Source: Blumeriella jaapii
Lineage: Eukaryota; Ascomycota; Leotiomycetes; Helotiales; Drepanopezizaceae
NCBI GenBank assembly: GCA_009599575.1
Contig: VWND01000021.1
Span: 391,302-455,301, forward strand
DNA length: 64,000 nt
Direction: 5' to 3'
The translations under genes were made by a program, and so were the position numbers. Below the pieces are notes generated by a model. The model saw nothing but the letters and a program-made list of their open reading frames with translations, did not search any database and was not told where the DNA came from. Positions 11,459 to 20,716 of the stretch are shown one piece after another. Position 1 is the stretch's first letter. Each line of letters opens with the position of its first letter.

Positions 11459-12190
11459 TAAACTCTTTTTTAATTTTTTTCTGTTTTATTTTAGCTCGTA
11501 TTTTTTTTATTTTTTTACGTTTATTGTTTTTTTCTTGTTCGGCGCGGATTCGTTTATTAGCCAAATAAATCAGAGTTTCGATAAAAAGTTTTTTCGAATC
11601 GCTTTGAGCGTAGCTTTTTTTAATGATTTTTTCGATAAAAAAAATTAAAAAATCGTCGCGCTCTGATAATAAAGTATTTTCGACTTTTAATAAAATTAAT
11701 AACGTTAAAAAAAACGATAATACGAAGTTTTTCTAAGCAACCGAAAATGCTAAATCTTTTTAAATAGCTGAAAATGCTTATTCGCTGCGAATGCGAAAAG
11801 TTATAATATCGATAATAACGATATAAATATAATAATATAATAAAAAATTGTTTTAATAATATCGAACTGCCGTTCCGGTAAATAAAAAAATCAAAATATA
11901 AAAATTAAAAAGCAGAAAAACATTAATTTAAATAATAAAGCTTAGATAAAATTGAATTAATAATCAAACTGATTTTTACTTTTTACATTTTTAATAAAAA
12001 GCGTGTATAAATACAAAAGAAAAAGTGGAACTCTCGAAAAAAGTATTTTCCAGAAAACCAAGCGAATTTTATTTAATATGCTTTTTCAGCCCTTATTCCG
12101 ACCTTTTTTCAATCCTTTTTAATATAACCCTAATAACTGGTTTCTTAGCAATCATTCCTATAAAATATTTTACTTAAATATCATTTCCAG
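11459..12190. other. AT-rich flank of the RIP block, possible remnant of another element
   Basis: This AT-rich sequence lies outside the gypsy 3' LTR. On the minus strand, about 11700-11470, a short Lys/Glu/Arg-rich stretch can be read (including DSKKLFIETLIYLANKRIRAE and a run of basic residues), which suggests a decayed coding end. No domain is recognisable. Composition changes sharply to normal near 12,190. Confidence 0.4.
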
Positions 12191-13326
12191 CTTTTATAAT
12201 ACTATCCGGCCCCTACGGCCTATCCGCAGAAAGTATTATTCGAGGGTTGGTAGGAGGCAGAGGGTTTTGGCGGATCATCTGACTTATATACGTGATGTTG
12301 GTTCCTGACACGGAGACGCCTGCGTTTTCTGTAATTGCGATACCCAGCCGTTACGATGCAGCCTCCGAGCTTATCCAGGAGAGGAATAGATGGATCAAGG
12401 AAGGAAGTCCAGAGGTGGTATAAACTAGGCTTATAATATAGCTTGTGAGAATAACAAAAAAGCTGCATATTATACAGAAACATTAGAATAAGCCTTGTTT
12501 TATGCTGTCAATTGTACAACTACTGTCAGTTTTAAGCTTTCGCGCATTTCCGCAATTGGATAATATTATGTCTCGTTTGCGTGCAAAGCTGCTATGTACT
12601 TGGCATTCCCTTTGACTCCGTCAGCTTGAAAGTCAAGCAAGAAAAAGATTTACAGCAGGTGATGACCGCATTTGCTTTCCAAGTATAGAAATATAGCCTA
12701 CGTTGTTCGCATTCACTCTTTCCTTATTGAGAACTGGAATCGAGTCATAACAGGTCGCGGAACCAGGCAGTGAATAAGCGACACACGGCGTGTTTGGACA
12801 GGGGAGGAGGTAGGTTATTGTCTCTATATAATACTCGAGAATCCCTCCTCTGGAAAGGCAAGAAAGCGGATAGGCAAATCAGCCTCCTAACAACAAGGGG
12901 TTTGCAGATGCGGCATGATTGTTCTGCGGGAATCGCATCGAACAGCCAGAGAGGTATCTATGGCTTGTGATTTCTAGATTCGTAAATTATAGCTGAATAG
13001 GTATGGATCGTTTTATGTTCGGATAATCATAGCAGAAAAAGATGAATCAGAGACTTGGTAGCGGGAAATTAAAAGCTGTTTTATACTGTCGATTGTATAA
13101 TTAGCGTCAAGATTTGTGGATTAACATTCTGTAGAAGATGGAAATACGAATACAAGTCATCAACTAGTTGCATTGGGAAGAGGCATGGCAAAGATAGGTC
13201 ACATCCTTGCTTCCATTCTGCCCCTACTTATAGGCTGTCAAGCTTTGGGGCTATGGTATCCGGGCGATCTATTTAGCTGATTGGCAGACTGGTACGTCTT
13301 GTATCTGGCACTGGTGATCTGCCAGA
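12191..13326. other. intergenic, no gene recognised
   Basis: GC-normal sequence between the RIP block and the nitronate monooxygenase gene. Two similar short segments occur, near 12,497-12,540 (TGCTGTCAATTGTAC) and near 13,082-13,125 (TACTGTCGATTGTAT), differing mainly by transitions; a related piece (GCCGTCAATTGTAT) occurs near 55,710. Short open frames here look random. Confidence 0.4.
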
Positions 13327-14394
13327 TTAAACTCGACTGCTAACAGCCGCAAGACGCTGTATAGAGTCCCTCAAAACCTCTGCTACAATCTCACCAGCTG
13401 GAATTACCTCCCGTACCAAGCCCACACCGGTGCCAGCATAAGTCGTCATCCTCCCATTTGCACCCCATCCTTTATTGCCCATCTTCACAGCTTCTTCATA
13501 CAACTTTGCATTCTCCTCTTCGCTCATGCCCTTTTGACTGTCCCAGTAACTCTGATTCAGCACTCCCCTTGCATTGTAATTCTCTGGCCAGCCATGAGTA
13601 CCCCTCGCATGGTCGTACACCGTTGTTCTCGCGGTAGTGACCCCCCCGTCGGAAGCCTCCACGACAGCATTCCGATAACCATCGCTGATCATAGCCTCCG
13701 GACTAGCCAAGAATCGAGTGCCCATACACACACCGCTTGCGCCCAGCGTTAACGCAGCTGCCACTCCTCTCCCATCCACTATGCCGCCGGTCGCAATGAG
13801 GGGTATGTTTTTGAAGCCTGCGCGGGCCAATGCGTCCTGGCATTCGGGGAATAAGGATATCAAGGAACTGGATTGAGCGAGTCCATGGCCGCCCGCATCC
13901 GCACCTTGGATCACCAGCACATCTGGGCTGCATGCCTCGGCCGCTTCGAGAGCAGCGGCCACGGTTCCAATCTGGATCCATATCCTGGTTTTCCCGTTGC
14001 TGGCTTTGCGAATGCCCTCTGTCCACTTCACAAGCTCCTCTTTGTCTTTCGAGGCAAACAGCCACGCGGCAGCCGGCTTCAGAGGCGCATTTTCGATGGC
14101 GGCGAGGGCGGCTGCAAGGTCTGCTCCCCAGCATATAAAGCCGACGCCGATGGGCAAGGTGTCCCCCCAAGACTTGGATCTCGGCGATGTCTCAAGGGCC
14201 GCCGTGGCTTCGGACAAGAGACTCGAGAGGGTAGAGACATCAGTGCCCGCCCCGAGAAAGCCGAGACCTCCGGCTCGAGACACGGCGAGAGCCAGCGGGC
14301 AAGTCGCTATGAGTCGCATGGGCGCGGACACAATAAGCGGGTAGCAAGACCACGGGTACTGCGATGCCAGCTCCGCGGAGTGCACAGTCGCCAT
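13327..14394 (-). CDS. nitronate monooxygenase (2-nitropropane dioxygenase family)
   Basis: An intact single-exon frame of 355 residues, the usual length for fungal class I nitronate monooxygenases. These FMN enzymes oxidise alkyl nitronates (for example propionate 3-nitronate) to aldehyde or ketone plus nitrite. Seen in the sequence: the N-terminal PLIVSAPM strand and an AGGLGFLGAG turn (residues 41-50); QGADAGGHG (163-171), whose His170 corresponds to the conserved catalytic His; and IATGGIVDGRG (200-210) with GASGVCMGTRF (218-228), the FMN-phosphate loops of the TIM barrel. No secretion signal is evident, so it is probably cytosolic or peroxisomal; it ends in SRV, which is not a clear PTS1. 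It is divergently arranged with RPB11, sharing about 400 bp of promoter space. The exact substrate is not inferable. Confidence 0.9.
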   Translation of the reverse strand: MATVHSAELASQYPWSCYPLIVSAPMRLIATCPLALAVSRAGGLGFLGAGTDVSTLSSLLSEATAALETSPRSKSWGDTLPIGVGFICWGADLAAALAAIENAPLKPAAAWLFASKDKEELVKWTEGIRKASNGKTRIWIQIGTVAAALEAAEACSPDVLVIQGADAGGHGLAQSSSLISLFPECQDALARAGFKNIPLIATGGIVDGRGVAAALTLGASGVCMGTRFLASPEAMISDGYRNAVVEASDGGVTTARTTVYDHARGTHGWPENYNARGVLNQSYWDSQKGMSEEENAKLYEEAVKMGNKGWGANGRMTTYAGTGVGLVREVIPAGEIVAEVLRDSIQRLAAVSSRV

Positions 14395-14799
14395 CTTGTA
14401 GAATCAGCACGAGAGAAGATGGTGAAAGCTAAGAAAGACTATGGAAGTGAAGCCGCATTCTCGAACTGATGCCAATCACATATATCTGCCGAGATTCGGT
14501 AGAGCATTCTCTACGCACGTGTGGGGAGAGCAAGCTTCCTCGGCACCTGAATATCAGATCGTCCTGTCGCTAGGGAGAAGTAAACACCCCGCAGTTAGCT
14601 CGGTTCTGGAAAATAAGCATGACGCTAGCTTCGCGTTCTCGCAGAGCCTCATGTGGAGTATCGACGTCAACAATACACAAAAGAATATCGACATCTTCAT
14701 TCCGACACCGCGTGGCGTAACAATTGCTCTCGACACCAACAGGCACGCCCGACAGATCTCTCTGTCTTTGCAAATAATCGCACATTTGAAAACGCAAAG
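14395..14799. promoter_or_regulatory. divergent intergenic region between nitronate monooxygenase and RPB11
   Basis: About 405 bp separate the two divergent starts, so both promoters must lie here. I see no clear TATA box. Several short open frames are present on both strands, none with a recognisable product. Confidence 0.45.
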
Positions 14800-15368
14800 A
14801 TGAACGCGCCCGACAGGTTTGTCGCCTTTTTCCCACCAGTCAAAGACTCTGCTCTCGATGACATGACAATTCTGCCTGCGTTCCCACGGAACACACACAC
14901 GCCAGGCTGTGTTTAGGTTCTCCGATAGACAAAGCTAAAGCGCGTAACAGATTCGAGCTGTTTATCCTCGGCGATGGCGAGAAGAAGGTCACAGAGGCAT
15001 CAGACACCCGTACGTGACATGCAGCTTCCCTTCAGTACACGGCCGACCTCGAAAGCCGACGACTGACCTGTACAGGCACGGCCGATACCTCGGTCTTCAC
15101 ATTCAACAAGGAGGACCATACCCTCGCCAACATCCTCCGCGCGCATCTCCTCAAAGACCCCCACGTCACGTTCTCCGGCTACAAGATCCCGCATCCGCTC
15201 TTCGCCACATTCGAGCTCCGCGTGCAGACCGATGGGACCATCACTCCCAGGGAAGCCCTGGTGAACTGCTGTAAGACGTTGGTGGGAGAGATGGAGATCC
15301 TGAGTCGGGAGTTCACAAAGGAGTACGAGCTGCGCAAGATGGTCGGTGGAGATGCGGGCGAGAACTAG
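14800..15368 (+). CDS. RPB11: DNA-directed RNA polymerase II subunit RPB11
   Basis: Three exons: 14800-14816, 14951-15009 and 15076-15368. The introns are 134 bp (GTTTGT...ACAG) and 66 bp (GTACGT...ACAG). The spliced frame encodes 122 residues, close to the 120 of yeast Rpb11. It opens MNAPDRFELFILGDGEKK, matching the family start, and continues with TFNKEDHTLANILR, the signature of the RPB11/alpha-like dimerisation domain, then YKIPHPLFATFELRVQT and a C-terminal helix. Rpb11 pairs with Rpb3 to form the alpha-like assembly platform of Pol II in the nucleus. The 17-nt first exon is unusual and would be missed by simple ORF calling; family identity across both splice junctions supports it strongly. 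Confidence 0.93.
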
Positions 15369-16204
15369 CGCACGTCGGATCGATCGTGCTCTTGGGGGTC
15401 ATTGTGTGCCGATGGATAAGGGCGGAGTTCTGGGCCAGGGGTGCAACGGTTGGGCATTTCAGGGCGTTGGGTGATCCATCAAAAGAGCCTGCTGTGTATG
15501 TCGTAGGCGATGTGAATAAGCAAGCTTTTGACCCGACTGGCTGTGGGTTTACAGGTGAGATGCGTGGTAGTTCGAGTTCTTGGTCGGAATCTCTTGGCTC
15601 CCTCCTCGCGATCATGACCATATCATTCTCGTGAATAATACGTACATTACCTAATGGCCTGCAAGTCTCTGAGCTGCAAATTCATGCTTGGCTATGGTTC
15701 AAAGGCCCAAGTTACGTCAGACTCCATCGAATGAATGTGTCCGGAGTTGTGACACGGGTCTTTGTCGAGACCAGGTGATTTGGACGAGCAGCTTCCTGGA
15801 GCAGATCGTGCACAGCGCCTAGGTATTTCCAAGGAGCAATGTGTAGCAAACTTCAAACAGAATGTCCGATTCGGACGTGGGTGCTGGCTTCTACATACCT
15901 GCTTTTTCACGACGGTGCTTCAGTGGCGGATCGGGCGTCCTCAGTCGGCCAGGGAAACGAGATTCTTGTTTAGAAATTGCAACTGTTGGGCCGTCTAGAG
16001 ACTTTGATACGTTATATCTTTCCTATGCCGCAAATTTTTTAATTTTTGTTTTATTTGTATTTTTTGAAAAGAACCAAGCAGGTGAATGCTGGTAGATTCT
16101 TCTCGAGCTTTCTTACTCCTAACCAGGTCCAAAGTTTCCCTCGAATGTCGCACAACGTCAAAGCATCATAACTGTTTTCCTGAGTGTCTCAGCTTGGCAT
16201 GGCT
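15369..16204. other. intergenic, no gene recognised
   Basis: The region 3' of RPB11. Short frames exist on both strands but none has a recognisable motif or splice-supported extension. Confidence 0.4.
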
Positions 16205-16296
16205 CCCATGCCCCATGAAAGTTTGGAGGTTGTTCGGTTTCACGGGCCCCTCCAGACATTGAACAACACCATCATCATCATCATCATCATCATTTC
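16205..16296 (+). repeat. left copy of a flanking direct repeat plus (TCA)n
   Basis: The stretch with GGTTTCACGGGCCCCTCCAG and CATTGAACAACACCATCATC resembles 17978-18051, which has AGTTTCACTGGCGCCTTCAG and CGTTAAACAATATCATCATC. The differences are mainly transitions. A (TCA)n microsatellite runs to about 16,296. The two copies bracket the RING-H2 gene. Confidence 0.55.
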
Positions 16297-16756
16297 GATC
16301 AGTTCACAACAGCTTGCGAAGATCAAGTTTTCGTGAACATAAACACATTTATCATCATTTCCATCTGAGCTCATAACAATCACGTACAGTACATGTGTAT
16401 CTTGTGTCTCGTATCCCGTGCCCAGTTGCCCCAAGTTATCCTGACTCCAGATTCCTGCCTCACCACCCTCCGCCCAAAAGAAAATCCCGATATGTACTTG
16501 CTCCAAAAACAACCAAGCTTCGAAAGGATCCGTCTTGAACTCCCCAAAAGTCCAAACAAAAATCACCCCATGTTTCCAATGCAGTTGATCCAAAAAACCC
16601 TGACTCCAAACTCCAGCATCCCATCACTCCCCACAGATGAAAGGGTCCAGACGGTCTACTCGCTGCACAGCTAGCCAAGTGTCGAGAGGATTCGCCATGA
16701 AATCGTCCCAAAGTCCCAACGAAAATCGCCCCAGGTGGCTAGATGACACGGCCAAA

Positions 16757-17632
16757 TCATATCCAATGAAAATCATCCAGCCATGCCTCCAACGTGTTTG
16801 TGACCTTCAATCCCAAATCTCCATCAATGTCGTGATTCTGTTGATCGACATATCGACTGTAGACCTCCGTGGCAGCCGCGCGGTGAAGGGCGTTGAGCAT
16901 CTTGGCGCCCAAGACGGCAACTTCTTCTTCGTCGATCATATCGAGCATGAGGCCAGCGGAATAGAGGCTGAGACCCAGTTCAGCCTGGGCGTCCCAGTCC
17001 GGAATTTTCGCCTTGATGAACGCCTCCGCTCGCCACAGGTACTCGAGCACGGTGTCTCGGTCCATTTTGGAGATGGTTCGCAAGTGCATGTTGATTTCGA
17101 GGATCTGTTGTATCAGAAAGGCTGGGGGGAGCAGACGCTCGTCCATGGCCTCATACATTCGAGAGAGCTCCTCCAGGTCGGATACGTGGTATTCGTGATC
17201 CAGGATGTGCCCTAGGTGCTCGTCGAAGGCCCAGTTCCCAGGAAACGATGTGATTTCGAACTCTTTCCGGCACATGGGACAGGTGTTGCAGTTGGGTTGG
17301 CTGATCCAGGTCCACAGGCATTTCCCATGGAAGACGTGAAAGCAAGTGGTGTGGACGCCTCTCTCGTCGTCTCTCCACCATGGCTTGACTCCCTTCTGTC
17401 CGATTGGAAGACTGCAGATGCTGCAGTCCAGAGGATTCTCGAAATGATGTGCTGGAATAGGACCGCTGATGACGTTCGAATAACGCGGTTCGTTGCCGCA
17501 AATGCCGACGTCTGTGTAGAGGGAATCATACAAGGCTGCGTGAAGCCAGCTCATGGAGCCTAGCAGCTGGTTGTTTTGGAATTCTTTCGACTCGAGTGGG
17601 ATGATTGTCTCAGTGAACGCTTCGTAGGCCAT
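16757..17632 (-). CDS. RING-H2 finger protein, putative E3 ubiquitin ligase
   Basis: An intact single-exon frame of 291 residues. The cysteine/histidine spacing is C70-x2-C73-x23-C97-x1-H99-x2-H102-x2-C105-x12-C118-x2-C121, a C3H2C3 RING-H2 with the usual CPMC closing pair (residues 118-121). RING-H2 domains bind two zinc ions and recruit E2 enzymes, so ubiquitin ligase activity is a family-level inference; no substrate domain is recognised. The rest (about 130-291) looks helical and acidic, with no transmembrane segment or signal peptide. The upstream region (5' on the minus strand) carries three 18-bp tandem repeats. The gene sits between two copies of a short direct repeat. Confidence 0.75.
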   Translation of the reverse strand: MAYEAFTETIIPLESKEFQNNQLLGSMSWLHAALYDSLYTDVGICGNEPRYSNVISGPIPAHHFENPLDCSICSLPIGQKGVKPWWRDDERGVHTTCFHVFHGKCLWTWISQPNCNTCPMCRKEFEITSFPGNWAFDEHLGHILDHEYHVSDLEELSRMYEAMDERLLPPAFLIQQILEINMHLRTISKMDRDTVLEYLWRAEAFIKAKIPDWDAQAELGLSLYSAGLMLDMIDEEEVAVLGAKMLNALHRAAATEVYSRYVDQQNHDIDGDLGLKVTNTLEAWLDDFHWI

Positions 17633-17755
17633 CTTGGATTGTGTTGGCTGCGTTGTTGTTGTTGTACAGGGTGTTTGGTCTCGCTCGTTAGAGGATCCTC
17701 TTGGTGGCAGTGTGTGCGATGTTTTGCTTGGTGGTGGGGGGTTCGTAGAGGCTGA

Positions 17756-17805
17756 GAGACTTGAAGTGTTTGAGAGACTTGAAGTGTTTGAGAGACTTGA
17801 AGAGT
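17756..17805 (+). repeat. 18-bp tandem repeat, nearly three copies
   Basis: The unit GAGACTTGAAGTGTTTGA is repeated almost perfectly. It lies about 125 bp upstream of the RING-H2 start (minus strand), in its presumed 5' leader or promoter. Confidence 0.8.
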
Positions 17806-17977
17806 GTGAATGATAGAGAAGTCGAAACCTCTCGTCCTGGGGGAATCTTCCCTTTTGTACCTTGTGCTGCCACGCAGATCAACAACCAATCCTCCAATCA
17901 GTTGTTCTCGTCACTTACGTCTCTGAGTGGCTCTCTCGAGCGCCTTACGTGTGTAAAAATTCCCCAGCTTAGCACGT

Positions 17978-18051
17978 CTCCACTGCCCTCTGGGAGGCTT
18001 GATTGCTCAGTTTCACTGGCGCCTTCAGACGTTAAACAATATCATCATCAA
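17978..18051 (+). repeat. right copy of the direct repeat flanking the RING gene
   Basis: Partner of 16205-16280. It is similar over about 70 bp with transition-type differences, and it ends in a short ATCATCATCA run like the left copy. Confidence 0.5.
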
Positions 18052-18878
18052 CACGTCATGTCTCTGAGTGACAGCTACAACGGGTTAGCTTCCTGCCGTC
18101 AACTGTCTACGACGTTCCTTACCATTTTCCGCAGCGCAAGCTTGATACTATCACTGCAGATGTTTTGCTCGCAATGTTCCTTTTTTACCCCTCTATCTCG
18201 TCATCTAAACGTGAATAGAGAGGAGTCTTTTATCTGTATGAGATCAGCAATGATATCCTGTATTTTGTATGAAATAATCTTTGCCTCTCAAAACTCGTGA
18301 CGTAACTTACTTCTTTTTCTATGACCGCAACTAGACGGTTTTGTGTAGTATATCCACAGCCTGACCAATGAGATTGAGGATTACCCAAATAAATAATATG
18401 ACATGTTTGTATCCACACACTTCATTTGATTAGGTACATACAGGTGATATATATTGTATATTAAACGGGCGAATCAGGCCTCAGGTAATATTTGATCACA
18501 ACGGGAGTGTTAGATACTAACTACACTTGAGCGAGCTTGCGACGATATCTCACCAGATTTTTGATGCTCAGCAAAGGTTGTTGTGAAATGCCGATGCACT
18601 CAACAACAATCTCAGTTCGAAAGTTATCATAATCGATCGTGGCATTAACAGATTGACCCAGCAAGATTCTCCTTATTCCGTTCATCCTTGTTCCAGCTTA
18701 GCTCAAAAGCGGTCCGTCCTAGAAGAAGTGGTCAAGTAAGTTCGGAAAAACGGGGATGTATTCCTCTAGAAGGGTTGAAGCCTCCGAAAGCTTTAAGTAC
18801 AAATTAGTGGGGGTCCGTGCTCTGAGCTAGGCTTTACGCCTCAGGCCACAACAGTCCTGTACCTCTGTCTTCTAGTAT
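18052..18878. other. intergenic, no gene recognised
   Basis: Moderately AT-rich, with no coding pattern or RNA gene seen on either strand. Confidence 0.4.
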
Positions 18879-19366
18879 GCGAAGTCTTCATGCGGTCTAG
18901 TAGTAGTGGTGACTGACGTTTCGCGGATTGCAGTTGAAAAGCTGCTATCCTAGGACCTTCCAAAAGGTACGGAAACGTGCTTTACTGAGGAGTTACATTC
19001 AGAGTATAACTCCAAAAACCATTCAAAATGTTGCAGAAAAAGCTGTTATCGACTTCGCTTTTCGCCGCCTTTTCTTATGCCGGTTTACCTGCCACGCCGG
19101 GAATTTTTTTTTCAGATGCACGATCAGTTTCGTTCCTGTATAATTTAGTATAAAGATTTTTGTTGAACTAAGTTGTGGAAGCATGACGAGAGATCCAGCG
19201 GACTAAGGAGTCTGGGGATCCAAGACCCTTTTCAAAAGTCTTGATGCCGGTCTAGTAGTAGTGGTGGTAGTAGTATTGTTGACTGACGTCTCGCTGATGA
19301 AATTCCACAGATTGCCGCCACCCAAGGATTTCTCAAAAGGTACGAAGACGCGCTTAGCTAAGAAAT
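18879..19366 (+). repeat. two degenerate direct repeats next to the solo LTR
   Basis: About 18,879-18,990 and 19,236-19,366 share ordered blocks: GTCTTCATGC versus GTCTTGATGC, GGTCTAGTAGTAGTGGTG in both, GACTGACGTTTCGC versus GACTGACGTCTCGC, and AAAAGGTACGGAAACG versus AAAAGGTACGAAGACG. The second copy has an extra (GGTAGTAGT)-type expansion. They may be remnants of an older element. Confidence 0.55.
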
Positions 19367-19378
19367 GATATATAAAAT

Positions 19379-19680
19379 TGTCGTGCATAGCTGAATGATC
19401 GGTAGGAACCCTCACCGGAGGCTGGAACGGATGAATTGTATGCAGTAAGATGTTACTTGTATATTTCTAAGTCTGACTGGCGAGCTCTCCGCAGAAGACG
19501 GAAGGTTCGGGCTCGCTTGGTCAGTCGCTCGGAAAAACTAGTCTCCGAGGAGGCTCGTTATCACGTGACTACGAGCCTTTCCGAGCTCCAGAAACATCTA
19601 TCTACTGAAAGCGTACAAAAAGAATAAATCTGGAACAAAAGAAATGAAAGAAACCAAAGGAATGTAAGTATAGCATAACA
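19379..19680 (-). repeat. 302-bp solo LTR of the copia family
   Basis: It aligns end to end with 5022-5323 (same length, TGTCGTGCATAG start, AACA end) but stands alone, with no internal element on either side. The 4-bp sequence AAAT occurs immediately before (19375-19378) and after (19681-19684), consistent with a target-site duplication, although copia duplications are usually 5 bp. A solo LTR arises by recombination between the two LTRs of a full element. Strand follows the convention used for the copia copy. Confidence 0.85.
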
Positions 19681-20716
19681 AAATACAACCCCGAAGCCGG
19701 TATCTTGGCTACGCTAGAAATATTTTCTTCAGATGTAGATCCGTGCCGGTTTCAATTGCCGGATCAGCATTTGAAGAGGGCTAAAGAACCTGCTGGAACG
19801 CCTATGTTGTTGACAGATTAGTACGGGCCAAGAGCACACAGGCGAGGGCGGAGAAGGTGATGAGCCAGGCGACATTATCTCCTGGGGGCTCATGAGTCTG
19901 GTCGGGGTTACATCTGGAAGTTGGTTGAGACATTCCCAAACACTGTGTAGATACGATACAGAAAATGGAATTTTGAAAAGCTACTAGGTTGAAGGTGATA
20001 ATGATAATAATACTATATAACGTCTGGAAAGGGCAGTGAAACTGCGCAACCTCAAAACTTTCCTAGGGCATTGGAAACTTGCTATGCTGGGGATTTTATT
20101 ACATGAGATTTTCAAAAAAGCAATTTTATAAGAGAGATATGTGACAAGTGTCCGCTATTTGAGCCCTTCCCTTGCAGGCGGGATGTTTCTCCCTGGAGTT
20201 CGTGAAGTGACCTTCGATGTAACAAGATTAATCAAAGCTGTTGAAGCTAGAAGTTTCTAATGGTCGTGGCAACCGTTGTAGCAAGCCTTGTCAGGCAAAT
20301 TAGGTTGAAGGTGGGATTCTGAAAAGTGAGTGGTCGTCAGAACATTTGACTGCCTCTGATAGCCTTCCCTATCTTGAATTATGAGAGTTTCGCTAATTTG
20401 CAGTAAAATTTTGTAATGTAATAGTAATCAGCAATGCTATTGGAGTTGAGATCAGGGATAAGCCCTTTGTTGGTCAAAGGACTTGTTGTGTTCATGCCGC
20501 CGAGTCGCAAGGCAGGATGGCCTTGAGTAGAGAAAAATCAACGATATTGAAACCATCGTGTAATGATAACTAGCCATGTGATATTGATGCTGGGGTCAAT
20601 TCAGAAGTCGAATAACCTGGTCGACGAGAGCCTTAATCCCGCTCGTTTTCGAACATCCGGGACTCGACCCACGCGGCACTTTATCCTCGCGAAGAGCTCG
20701 CAGCTTCCGGCTTTCC
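19681..20716. other. intergenic, no gene recognised
   Basis: No gene, RNA or repeat recognised. The composition is mildly AT-rich, with scattered TAA/TAG that may reflect old RIP of non-coding remnants. Confidence 0.35.

Noticed and set aside
11170..11568. 132-residue plus-strand frame
   Set aside because: It runs through the polypurine tract and LTR of the gypsy element and is not a gene.
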